From CAZXSK01 sp964642855 (lineage in GTDB: Bacteria; Planctomycetota; Phycisphaerae; SM23-33), in contig CAZXSK010000027.1 in NCBI GenBank assembly GCA_964642855.1, forward strand, positions 1 through 47,268: a DNA stretch of 47,268 bases, written 5' to 3'. The translations under genes were made by a program, and so were the position numbers. Within the stretch, counting starts at the first letter, position 1, and each line of letters opens with the position of its first letter. Below, in pieces: positions 17,277 through 25,881 of this stretch. Below the pieces are notes generated by a model that saw only the letters and a list, made by a program, of their open reading frames with translations, had not been told where the DNA came from and searched no databases.

Positions 17277-18560
17277 CTAGCGCCCGCCACCGGACCCGAC
17301 GAGCGATTCCAACTCGCTCACCTCCGCGTCCATCCGTTCGCTCCAACTCCACATCATCTTCGCGCGAGAATCCTGTCCCGAGCGAAGCCGTTCATTCAGC
17401 TCACCGTCCCGACACACCTCCGCCAGGTGCCTGCCGAGGGTTTGATGATCGTCCTTCTCGGCTACCATCGCGTTGACGCCATGCTCGAGGAGGTCGCGCG
17501 TGGATGGATCCTTCACTGATACAATCGGCAAGCGGGCACAGATCGCTTCATAAATCGGATTGCATCGGTTGGTTACGTCGTTGGTAATGATGAATGCGTC
17601 GGCGACGTGCATCAGCGACCAGATCTGCTCGTGAGCGACCGCGCCCAGCCAGATGACCAGGTGCTCGATCTCCAGCTCAGCCGCAAGAGATTGCAGGTCC
17701 GCCAGCTTGTCCCCGTCGCCGGCGACGATCATCTGAATGTCTGCGCCCTGATCGGCTGCCACGGCAACGGCGCGAAGGATCCGATCGATCCGCTTCCAGT
17801 AGCTCAGCCGTGAGCACGTAACCACCCATTTGCTGTTCGGGTCGAGTCCGCGACCGAGGGCCTCGGCCAACTCTTCGCGCGACACGTCGGGTGGCTGCTC
17901 CGGGGGGTCCACGCCGTTCTGCCAGAACCGGAACCGCCGGGGCGAGGTCCCGAACTTCTCGGCTACTTCGTCGCCTCGTGTGCCGTCGTTGGCGCAGATC
18001 AGCAGGTCGCTGGGCACACGGTAGCCCGCCGCAAGCACCGGATAGCGAAGGGTCACCAGGGGGCGGTGCATCAGGTCGGCCAGGAAGGTCCCGTACAACC
18101 TCGTGACATTGGGCACGCCCCATGCCCTGTGCAGAAGCCAGCCGGCCAGCGCGGCGTATTGGTTGTGTGCGTAGACCAGGTCAAATCGCTTGCGTTGTTG
18201 CCGCCTCACCCGCGCCGCAGCCAGCAGGAGGCTGACCGTCAGGCAAAGACAACTGGTCGTATTCAGCATCCATCGCAGCAGGTAGGGCATTTCCCCGGCG
18301 GGACCAAGACGACGCGCGACGGCTCGCACCTTCTTGAAATACGGCAGCCAGCTGCACTCGGCTACGTGCACGTCGTAGCCGCCGTCGCGGCGGATCGCAA
18401 GCGGCGTCGGATCGTCATTGAACAGGTGGTACTTCGGGAGAATCACGGTCACATCATGGCCGCCACGGACATGCCCGCGCAACGTCTCCCGCAGCGACGG
18501 CATGCCGCCCTTGCCCTGCATCGACCAGATTGGCAACGCGGATATTTCAAGTAGGTTCAT
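17277..18560 (-). CDS. glycosyltransferase family 4 (GT-B)
   Basis: A 427-residue GT-B enzyme. I start it at ATG 18560 (MNLLEISALPIWSM), which overlaps the stop of the BNR gene as ATGA and has GGAG just before it; the open frame runs back to 18809 but those 83 residues are a shadow of the BNR gene. The donor half shows VTCSRLSYWKRIDRILRAV, VAGDGDKLADL and, in place of the usual E-x7-E segment, ITNDVTNRCNPIYEAICARLPIVS. The first Glu of that motif is therefore not where expected. A hydrophobic patch (TSCLCLTVSLLLAAA) near residue 105 may bind the membrane. Confidence 0.88.
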   Translation of the reverse strand: MNLLEISALPIWSMQGKGGMPSLRETLRGHVRGGHDVTVILPKYHLFNDDPTPLAIRRDGGYDVHVAECSWLPYFKKVRAVARRLGPAGEMPYLLRWMLNTTSCLCLTVSLLLAAARVRRQQRKRFDLVYAHNQYAALAGWLLHRAWGVPNVTRLYGTFLADLMHRPLVTLRYPVLAAGYRVPSDLLICANDGTRGDEVAEKFGTSPRRFRFWQNGVDPPEQPPDVSREELAEALGRGLDPNSKWVVTCSRLSYWKRIDRILRAVAVAADQGADIQMIVAGDGDKLADLQSLAAELEIEHLVIWLGAVAHEQIWSLMHVADAFIITNDVTNRCNPIYEAICARLPIVSVKDPSTRDLLEHGVNAMVAEKDDHQTLGRHLAEVCRDGELNERLRSGQDSRAKMMWSWSERMDAEVSELESLVGSGGGR

Positions 18561-19771
18561 CTCTCCAATGCTCCACTGCCCGATGCGTCTGCAGGATATT
18601 CCCCGCCGATGCATGTCTGCCATTCTATGCTCGTCGAGAAGGTTTCCGTCTTCTTCCGATCGCATGGGTAACCCGGAAGCAGACGTTTTATGCCGGACTT
18701 CAACGCAGACACAGCTGACCTTCGCAGTGGACGCATGTCGATGTCTTCCAGGTCGACCGATATGAGCCTTCCATCGTACTCCGTGCCTGCGTAGACCCGA
18801 CCATCGCACACAGCGATTCGGGCGAAGTAGCCTTCACAGCATTCGGCGAAGTCCCAGCAGTAATCCCGACGCCAATCCGTGAACAGCAAGTATGCCTTCG
18901 GATGCTTCGATACCGCTCCGAACGCCGTCCTGTCGCCCAGTTTCATGGGGTACCGCAGAACCATGTATCGATCCGACCTGAACTCATGCCTTGACCAGGT
19001 TGCTAGATCTCTCGTGCGCAGACAACAGTTGTCACAAGCCACCACCAGGTAACCATCGACTACCGCGATGTTCCTGGTCTGCTCCCCGACGTCAATGCGT
19101 CCGAGTGCGTCGTCGGACTGCACGAACAGGGAGTTGTCTTCCCGGGCAGATACGACAAGGCTGCCGTTGAAACGGACAGCCGAGTACAATGCTCCCGGAC
19201 GGGCGTAGCTCCATACCTCCCCCCATGTGCGTCCACCGTTCTCGGAACGAAGCAGAAAGCCCTTCGTCGGGGTGTAGGAGTACTCCCCGTCACCCCCGCC
19301 TCCTCCGAGCCCGCAGCCAATGTAGAGCACACCGTCCTCATCCTCGTAGAAATGATTCAGGTAGGTAGCCTCCGGGTTCTCGTACACGCATTGCCACGTG
19401 CTTCCGCGGTCGTCACTCAGGTATATCGCCCCGTAGGCCTGGCCCCAGCAGTAGTAATCGACATTCCAGACAGGAACCAGATACCAGCCCCTGCTCGTAA
19501 TGAAGGGCTGGCCGGTGTTGGTCGCCATCTCATTATCGCTGTAGAAATCGGCCAACTTCTCGCATGAGTTGGAGCAGACTCGATAGACCTCGCACCGTCT
19601 GACGATGGAGTCTCGCGACCGAACATGCTCGCCCTTGTAAAGGTGGAATGTCCCATCATCGGTCAATTCGCCTCTGCCCGTCGCGAGCGAGGCGATCACC
19701 TCCGTACCGTTCGAGAAGGGCCATAGCTTATAGGGCGACCCCACGTCGAGAATCAGGTTATATGCGGCCAT
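18557..19771 (-). CDS. BNR/Asp-box repeat protein (sialidase-like propeller)
   Basis: A 404-residue protein with at least two clear Asp-boxes, SDDRGSTW at 119-126 and SENGGRTW at 176-183, plus a weak copy near 252. Asp-boxes sit on turns between blades in sialidase-type beta-propellers and do not prove hydrolase activity. It is Cys-rich (CSNSC, CDNCC, CWDFAECCEG). No signal peptide is visible, which is odd for this fold. It sits 60 bases after the flippase and overlaps the next glycosyltransferase by 4 bases, so it belongs to the operon. It might bind or trim the glycan, but that is a guess. Base use is a little less G+C-rich than its neighbours, which may mean later acquisition. Confidence 0.78.
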   Translation of the reverse strand: MAAYNLILDVGSPYKLWPFSNGTEVIASLATGRGELTDDGTFHLYKGEHVRSRDSIVRRCEVYRVCSNSCEKLADFYSDNEMATNTGQPFITSRGWYLVPVWNVDYYCWGQAYGAIYLSDDRGSTWQCVYENPEATYLNHFYEDEDGVLYIGCGLGGGGGDGEYSYTPTKGFLLRSENGGRTWGEVWSYARPGALYSAVRFNGSLVVSAREDNSLFVQSDDALGRIDVGEQTRNIAVVDGYLVVACDNCCLRTRDLATWSRHEFRSDRYMVLRYPMKLGDRTAFGAVSKHPKAYLLFTDWRRDYCWDFAECCEGYFARIAVCDGRVYAGTEYDGRLISVDLEDIDMRPLRRSAVSALKSGIKRLLPGYPCDRKKTETFSTSIEWQTCIGGEYPADASGSGALER

Positions 19772-19831
19772 GGCTATCTCCGTCGTTCCAGCTCACGGGG
19801 AAGATCGTCCCGCTGTCGTGATCGCAGCTTT

Positions 19832-21403
19832 TCATTTCGACCTGTCGTCGCCATTGCCGGCACCTCCAGAACGGCCGATCGTCCGAACCCGGGCGACGAC
19901 CCGATCTCTGTCTTTCTTTGGCAGCAGGCAGAACCAGGCAATCGGAACGAATCCCAGCATCGCCGCCAGCACTTGAACGCCCAGATCGGCCCATGTGTCG
20001 ATCGCACCGATCTGCCAGGCCGCCCAACAGACGCCCGCAAACAATCCGCCGGACAGAATCGTAAGCCCTTCCGATCGCAGCGCCAGCCTCGACATTCGAA
20101 GCCCTGCCTTGCGTGACACGAACCAACGCAGCAGCGGATAGGCTGTCAGCAGCCTGGCAAACAACGTACCGCACGCAACCCCGGCCATGCCCCACCCCAG
20201 CCCGACCGCAAGCAGCAGGCTGAGTCCGAGATTTGTGACGGCTTCCAGCACCGTGATACCCGTCAGCAGCCAGACATGGCCCATCGACGTCAGCAGCGGC
20301 CGAACGCCGATATTCATCAGGACCATCAGCTTCGACACCGAAAGAATGATCATCACCACCGCAGCCATCTGCACCGACTGGGGGCCGATCTCGTCGCCCA
20401 TCCACAGCCTGATGAACGGCTCGGCGAAGAAGAAAGCCCCTACGTACATCGGAATGCCAAGCATAAGCGCGAGGCGCGACTGACGCCAGTAGTACCAGTG
20501 GGCGGAGTCCATGTCCCCGGCGGCCACGGCGCGCTGAACCGGCGGAAAAAACGTCCGGGTAATCTGCCGGATCAGCGAATTGGAATAGTAAATGCCCATC
20601 GCGCCGATCGAGTACACAGCCACGGCCTCGACGTTCTCCGCCCACTCCATCACGAGCAGATCGGTCTGACCTATGACTCGCACCGAGATCGAGGAGATAA
20701 ACGCCGCCATGCCGAAGCCGAACAACTCCCCGGCGCGCGACCTTGAAAAGTGCAGCGGCCAGATCCGCAGATCGCGATGCACCCACTTGGCAAGGGCGTA
20801 ATTGCCCACCATCCCCAGCAGGTTCCCGCCCACCGTCGCCAGCGCCAACCCCACCAGGCCCATGCCCTGGCCCAGGGTGATGATAATGCCCGCGGTTCGA
20901 ACAATCAGGACCACCAGGTCGACGCCCCGCGTCAGGTCGAACCGGTCATGGGCTGCCAGCACGCTGGAGAAAATCGAGCCCGAAGCCATGATCAGCAGGT
21001 TCGCCGCCAACAGCGGAAGCAACCACTGGATCGTGCCTCTCTGCGACTCGGGCACCGAGTCGAAGATGTGCGGGAATCCCCATCCCAGGACCACCCCGGC
21101 CAGGATTACCCCCACGCCGACGATCGAGAAAAAGCCCAGGCCGGAGCGGATGGTCTCGTCGACCCCCTGGCTGTCCTTCCTGCCGAGATACAGACAGATA
21201 TGTCTGCCCACGCTGGAGCGGATCCCCAGGTCCAGCACGCCCATGTAGCCAGCCACCGCGTTCAGCAGGCTCCAGACACCATAGATGCTCTTGCCCAGCG
21301 TACCGACGATGTACGGAGAGAGCAGGAACATCACGACCAGGTTCAGCGCGAAGCTGGCCGTATTCAGAGACAGGTTGCGTGCATGGACGCGCCCACTACT
21401 CAT
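19832..21403 (-). CDS. oligosaccharide flippase (Wzx-like, MOP superfamily)
   Basis: A 523-residue multi-pass membrane protein with about 12-14 helices. It opens with ARNLSLNTASFALNLVVMFLLSPYIVGTLGKSIYGVWSLL, typical of the polysaccharide biosynthesis branch of the MOP exporters, and has the conserved GYMGVLDLGIRSSVGR segment near residue 52. Wzx proteins move undecaprenyl-linked repeat units to the periplasmic face. The start ATG has GGAG about 10 bases upstream. It is the second of two flippase genes in a row. Confidence 0.9.
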   Translation of the reverse strand: MSSGRVHARNLSLNTASFALNLVVMFLLSPYIVGTLGKSIYGVWSLLNAVAGYMGVLDLGIRSSVGRHICLYLGRKDSQGVDETIRSGLGFFSIVGVGVILAGVVLGWGFPHIFDSVPESQRGTIQWLLPLLAANLLIMASGSIFSSVLAAHDRFDLTRGVDLVVLIVRTAGIIITLGQGMGLVGLALATVGGNLLGMVGNYALAKWVHRDLRIWPLHFSRSRAGELFGFGMAAFISSISVRVIGQTDLLVMEWAENVEAVAVYSIGAMGIYYSNSLIRQITRTFFPPVQRAVAAGDMDSAHWYYWRQSRLALMLGIPMYVGAFFFAEPFIRLWMGDEIGPQSVQMAAVVMIILSVSKLMVLMNIGVRPLLTSMGHVWLLTGITVLEAVTNLGLSLLLAVGLGWGMAGVACGTLFARLLTAYPLLRWFVSRKAGLRMSRLALRSEGLTILSGGLFAGVCWAAWQIGAIDTWADLGVQVLAAMLGFVPIAWFCLLPKKDRDRVVARVRTIGRSGGAGNGDDRSK

Positions 21404-21499
21404 GCGTGCACTCCGATTCGCCCATCGACGGGGCCCCCGGCGTTCGGCCGGCGTGGCAGGTCATCGACTCGCGATGATGTAGTTGTCTGCGCAGGCGGC

Positions 21500-23173
21500 T
21501 CACCTGTACGTGCTCTCCATGCGCCCGGCGGAGATCTCGTTCGGCAAGGCCAACTGCGTGCCTTCCTCTATGGATCGTCCATCGACGCCGGGAACATCGG
21601 CATTTCGTGGATCGCTGCGATCTTCCGTCGCTATTTGCACCTGACCGGCCGGCTCGCCCGAACCGGGGCGGACAGCGCGAAGCAACCTTCTGCGGGCATC
21701 GACGTCCAGCAAGACCATCACCGACGCAACAAGCCATGCAACAACCACGAGCAGCACGCGAGTTCCAAACCATCCCCAGCTTCCTGCGGGGAGGACCCCC
21801 GCCACAAGCAGGCTCCAGCCTGCGACCACCGCAGCAGACACCAGCCATCGCCACAGGTCCTGCCGCAGGAACAGGCTGACCCGCTGGCCGATCCAACGCC
21901 CCGCAACCACCGCCAGCAACGCACTGAAGACCACACGCGGAATGAACGTGCCCCAGGCGACGCCCTCGAGCCCCATTCCCATCACGCCCACAAGCAGCAG
22001 CGTAAGACCAAGATTGCATGCACCATGCGCGAGGGTCACGATCGCCCGGAACCGCACCCGACCGATGGCTGCGCAGAGGTGGGGATATACCATGGCCGCA
22101 AACGCGGGCATCTGGGAGATCGCCAGGATTCCCAGAACTCCACCGGCGCGAAGGAACCGACCTTCGCCCATCCACAGCCCGATGAACTCGCGTCCGAAAA
22201 CCACCAGGCCCGTGACCACCAGCAACCCCAGGGCGACAACCACCTGCGTGCCCGCCCGGAGCGTCCTGCGAAGCGATGCCAGATCGCCCCGCGCCCAATC
22301 CTTCGTCAGCCTGGGGGCAAAGACCACGCCAACCAGCCGGAGCAAGTCGTCCGACCGCGCAATCAGCGTGCTGGCCACCCAGTAAATCGTGGCCGAGGCA
22401 GGGCCGAAGAACCAACCGATGACCAGGAAGTCGGCCGCGAAAATCAGCCGGTGCCCGAGCGCATCGAGGAATTCCCACACACCGAACCCGTACAGGCGCC
22501 TCAGCACGGCAGTCCGGACACGTCGCATGGCCAGACCCACCGGGCCATGGATCAACCGGACGCTGATCACCGCAGCCGATGTGCGGACAACGTCGCCGGC
22601 AAGTTGAGCCAATGCCAGACCGACCAGCCCCCCCCCGGCCACCAGCACCGCGACGGTCAGCACGACTCGCACGAGCACAGCGGCGACGTCGATCCCGGCC
22701 AGCACGTCGAATCGCTCCCGACCGACCAGGAGCATGCGGAGCGCATCGGCCAGCAGCATCAGCCACACACAGGCTGCCAGAATGCCCAGGGTCGTCCTGC
22801 CCTGTCGAAGCTCAGCGGCTGTCAGCTCGGGCAGAAGAAGGGGCAACAGCGCCCGGGCAGCCAGTGCAGCAGCCGTCAGAGGAATCGCCAGAGCGAAGAC
22901 CACCGCCAACGCCGTGCTCATCAGGCTCGCCACCCGCCCAACTCGCGAGCGCCCGATCTCGTAGGAAACGTGCCTCGCCAGGGCACGCCTCAAACCGATA
23001 TCCATCAGCCCGATGTAGCTCGTGACGGCCCAGAGTACCGTCCAGATCCCGTAGGCCCGGTCACCCAGCGTGTGGATCACAAAGGGCGAAAGCAGGATCA
23101 TGGCCACGGCGTTGACGAGATATCCAAGACCGGTAGCCGAGAGATTCTTCAAATATCGCCGGCCGGCGCTCAA
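21500..23173 (-). CDS. oligosaccharide flippase (Wzx-like, MOP superfamily), second copy
   Basis: A 557-residue multi-pass protein with the same opening as its downstream neighbour (RRYLKNLSATGLGYLVN, then SPFVIHTLGDRAYGIWTVL) and the matching YIGLMDIGLRRALARH segment. The two copies have diverged widely, so this is not a recent duplication. It ends in a hydrophilic tail of about 55 residues. The start is a TTG at 23173 that overlaps the stop of the previous gene (TTGA) with GGAGAG upstream. Possible roles are handling two different lipid-linked glycans, or one copy having a different lipid substrate. Confidence 0.88.
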   Translation of the reverse strand: MSAGRRYLKNLSATGLGYLVNAVAMILLSPFVIHTLGDRAYGIWTVLWAVTSYIGLMDIGLRRALARHVSYEIGRSRVGRVASLMSTALAVVFALAIPLTAAALAARALLPLLLPELTAAELRQGRTTLGILAACVWLMLLADALRMLLVGRERFDVLAGIDVAAVLVRVVLTVAVLVAGGGLVGLALAQLAGDVVRTSAAVISVRLIHGPVGLAMRRVRTAVLRRLYGFGVWEFLDALGHRLIFAADFLVIGWFFGPASATIYWVASTLIARSDDLLRLVGVVFAPRLTKDWARGDLASLRRTLRAGTQVVVALGLLVVTGLVVFGREFIGLWMGEGRFLRAGGVLGILAISQMPAFAAMVYPHLCAAIGRVRFRAIVTLAHGACNLGLTLLLVGVMGMGLEGVAWGTFIPRVVFSALLAVVAGRWIGQRVSLFLRQDLWRWLVSAAVVAGWSLLVAGVLPAGSWGWFGTRVLLVVVAWLVASVMVLLDVDARRRLLRAVRPGSGEPAGQVQIATEDRSDPRNADVPGVDGRSIEEGTQLALPNEISAGRMESTYR

Positions 23174-24648
23174 GCCTGCTCTCCCGATCCGTCAAGCGCC
23201 CGGCGGTATCGATCCGCCAGCTCATCGTTGGCCCATTGGAACATCAGGTGATTGGCCCGGGTAAGCACCCGTCTGCGGATGCCGATATCGAAACCAAGTC
23301 GTTTGGTCACGTTCGAAGCAAGCAGATGATCCAGGTGGCATATTTTGCGCAGCAGGGCCACCTGCCACGGCGATGGGGAGGCGATCCCCCTCTCCCCAAG
23401 CCAGTCAGCGTAGCGCTGCTGGCATGCTCGGGAGTACGGCCAGAGGAAATACGTCTCCGCAGCCGTGTTCTTGTTGTCCACCCCGAAGGCCCTTCTCGGC
23501 ACGCCGCAGTCCTCGACAAGCCGACGCGGAATCGGACGGTCGTAACCGCCCCCCACCGACCAGGGGAGCATCTCGGGTGACATGGAGATGGCCTTGATTT
23601 CCGCCTCGCGCCGCATGCCCAGATACGGAAGGACCACATGGAAGAAACCTCGCCATAAGCGAAACTCGGTCACGCCCAGGCCGGAGAATCCCCGCCGGAT
23701 CGCGGACCGGCCCTGCGGCGGATGCTCGCGGGCCCAGACGGTGTCTCCCGCGTGCCCGCTCCAGTGAACGCTCAATCCGGGTGGATGTCCCAACGAGGCC
23801 ATGTTCAGACAGCCCGGCCTGGCGGTGGACGCCCAGACTGCCCCCTCGAATTCGCAGCGATCCCAGCGGCTGGGGTACGTATTGCACTTGTAGCCAAGGC
23901 GATGGGCAAGAAAACGCCCCGAATCCGAACGCCGCCAGAGGCTGTTGGGTTTGGCGAGCGTGACGGCCACCTCACACCCCGCCTCCCGGGCAAGCACAGC
24001 TACGGCCGGCGAATCGTATCCGCTGGAGATGCTCACTCTCTGGTCGATCCGAAACGTCCTGGCCGGATCTACCAGGTTGTCCCCGATCCTTCGGCAGGCG
24101 TCGGCAAGGTAGCCGGTGTACGTCTCATAGCTATCGAAACAGGGAGCCGTGTCAGGCTTCTCGACTTCGCGCAGATCTTGTCCGTCGAAGCGGAGGTTGT
24201 GGAAGTACGTCAGCCGGATGTCGCCTTCACGGGCGGGAATCGATTGCACCTGCGTGTCCAGGCCCCAGGCGATCTGGGCAATGTCCTTCTCGTAGCCGAG
24301 GTAGTCATCCCGCAGGTGAAGTCCTGCTACCCCGAGCAGGCCGGGCAGGGAATTGCTGATCCACCAGGTATCGCCCGCGCAATACCATGCCAGCCGGTCG
24401 TTGATCGTGCCGGAGCTGACGAAGTCAGCGTGGGTCTCACGCAGGCGGATCCCGCTGCCGAAGATCCCCTCCGTGCGATCGAAGCTCCCACTGTCGAAGT
24501 CGCCGTCCCAGACGCCCTCGATGATCCATCGCTCGCTGGCCTCCACGTACGGTCCGTGCCAGACCTCGATCGCCGATTCGTCGCGTCTTGCTTTGGCGAT
24601 CCATGCAAGCTTAGGCCAGTCGGAGACCTCGTGTGTCAGAAACTTCAT
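23170..24648 (-). CDS. asparagine synthetase-like protein lacking the glutaminase cysteine
   Basis: A 492-residue protein related to class B asparagine synthetases. The synthetase half shows a PP-loop-like SISSGYDSPAVAVLA at about 206-220, replacing the usual SGGxDS. The first 150 residues are beta-rich and resemble a worn N-terminal glutaminase domain, but the start MKFLTHEV has no Cys at position 2, so glutamine could not serve as ammonia donor in the usual way. The start at 24648 is fixed by the ATGA overlap with the upstream gene; the open frame continues to 24927 only as a shadow. XrtA loci often carry an amidotransferase here, which suggests amidation of a sugar acid or amino acid. Activity is unproven. 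Confidence 0.78.
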   Translation of the reverse strand: MKFLTHEVSDWPKLAWIAKARRDESAIEVWHGPYVEASERWIIEGVWDGDFDSGSFDRTEGIFGSGIRLRETHADFVSSGTINDRLAWYCAGDTWWISNSLPGLLGVAGLHLRDDYLGYEKDIAQIAWGLDTQVQSIPAREGDIRLTYFHNLRFDGQDLREVEKPDTAPCFDSYETYTGYLADACRRIGDNLVDPARTFRIDQRVSISSGYDSPAVAVLAREAGCEVAVTLAKPNSLWRRSDSGRFLAHRLGYKCNTYPSRWDRCEFEGAVWASTARPGCLNMASLGHPPGLSVHWSGHAGDTVWAREHPPQGRSAIRRGFSGLGVTEFRLWRGFFHVVLPYLGMRREAEIKAISMSPEMLPWSVGGGYDRPIPRRLVEDCGVPRRAFGVDNKNTAAETYFLWPYSRACQQRYADWLGERGIASPSPWQVALLRKICHLDHLLASNVTKRLGFDIGIRRRVLTRANHLMFQWANDELADRYRRALDGSGEQA

Positions 24649-25862
24649 TGCAGGACCTCCGGTGGAGGCGTCCTGAAGTCGCGGTAGTCGCTGGGATTGC
24701 CGTCGCGACCGGCCTGGGCGGCGCGTGCGATGTTCACCGCTTCCCGGGCTGTGACGTAGTGCAACCGGTGGCCGGGCGATTTGAAACGCTCCTCCATCGC
24801 GGTCCACAGGCGATCGAGCGGTTTGCCGAGGAGCATGCGTCGGCTGGGGTCGGAGGCGGTGCTGCCGTGGATGACGAAGAACACCCAGTTCGGCCGGCCT
24901 GGCAAGTGCACGTGGGCGGCCAGCCAATGGTAGATCCGCCAGATGTACGGCGGGTCGCCCGGGCCGATCGTTCCCCCGTCGAACACGCCCAAGGTCAGGC
25001 CGATGTGTGTCGGGCCGGGCAGGAGCAGCAAACTCTCGGCCGGCGGAGAGTTGTCCGCTCGCGCCACGTCAAACACCACCTCGCCGCTATGGGTGTGCAG
25101 GTCGAGAATCCGATTGACGTTCGCGGGCTGGGCGGGACTGCCCAAAGCGGGGAAGCTCAGGTCCGCCTGGCAACCTGCATGCAGGAGTTCGGCGACCTCT
25201 TCGGCCTGCAATCCGCCGGTCAATGCCGCCCCCCCACGCGCCGCCACAAAGCGTCCCTGGGGGCAGGCGCCCATCTCCCGCAACAGTTCGGCCTCCCGGC
25301 CGATGCTCTCGCGAAGCTCCTCCGCGCCCCCCTGCTTCGAGGGATCAAAAAGGAACTCGATTTCACCCCACGATCGCTCCGGCCAGTGGGCCATCTGCTC
25401 GCGGGCCTCGGGGCCGAGTTGAGAAGGTTCGATGAACCAAGTGTGCTTCGGGCATCTGCCTCGCGAATCGGCGTGTCCCTCCAGCAGGTCGCCGTAGGCC
25501 TTTTGCCAATTCCGAACGGCTTCCAGCTGAGCGGCCGGGTCGCCCGCAGGAACAAAGCGATCGACGAACACGAAGCAAATGTCCAGGGGTCGATCTCGAT
25601 GGATTCTGGGGGCCGGATCGAAGAGATAGCTGCCCAGCCACGGGGTAGCGCGTCGCGTGAGGATCTTGCCGGCGAACCACAGGGCGTACAGCCCAATCGC
25701 CAGGGTGATAAGACACGCCGTGCCCGCCAGTGGCCAGAGACCCTGGTGCAGCGCCCACAGCCAGATCCACGCGGGCGACGAAAGGCCCAGAATCGCCGTC
25801 AGCCAGGTCACCCAGCGAGGCAAGCGGCTGGGGATGGGGGTATGTTCAAGACCTTCTGCCAT
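24645..25862 (-). CDS. NodB-like deacetylase-fold protein, probably inactive, membrane-anchored
   Basis: A 405-residue protein with two N-terminal transmembrane helices (about 18-38 and 42-66). The rest follows the layout of a polysaccharide deacetylase subgroup: FVFVDRFVPAGD at 97-108 aligns with the usual VDHFEP motif, CPKHTWFIEPSQL at 137-149 with the RHT-W/F-F-P block, and GEIEFLFDPSKQ at 166-177 sits where active members have G-E-(I/V)-(E/Q)-x-H-x-H-H. The metal-binding His residues are replaced (Arg102; Phe, Phe and Asp in the third block), so it is probably a non-catalytic relative. It may bind glycan or help a partner. The family assignment is from pattern memory and needs a profile search. 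Confidence 0.6.
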   Translation of the reverse strand: MAEGLEHTPIPSRLPRWVTWLTAILGLSSPAWIWLWALHQGLWPLAGTACLITLAIGLYALWFAGKILTRRATPWLGSYLFDPAPRIHRDRPLDICFVFVDRFVPAGDPAAQLEAVRNWQKAYGDLLEGHADSRGRCPKHTWFIEPSQLGPEAREQMAHWPERSWGEIEFLFDPSKQGGAEELRESIGREAELLREMGACPQGRFVAARGGAALTGGLQAEEVAELLHAGCQADLSFPALGSPAQPANVNRILDLHTHSGEVVFDVARADNSPPAESLLLLPGPTHIGLTLGVFDGGTIGPGDPPYIWRIYHWLAAHVHLPGRPNWVFFVIHGSTASDPSRRMLLGKPLDRLWTAMEERFKSPGHRLHYVTAREAVNIARAAQAGRDGNPSDYRDFRTPPPEVLQ

Positions 25863-25881
25863 GGTCGGAATTGTACGTCCG

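Noticed and set aside
20750..23251. 833-residue plus-strand open frame
   Set aside because: It lies opposite two clear flippase genes and is rich in His, Arg, Gln and Pro without any domain, as expected for a G+C-rich antisense shadow.
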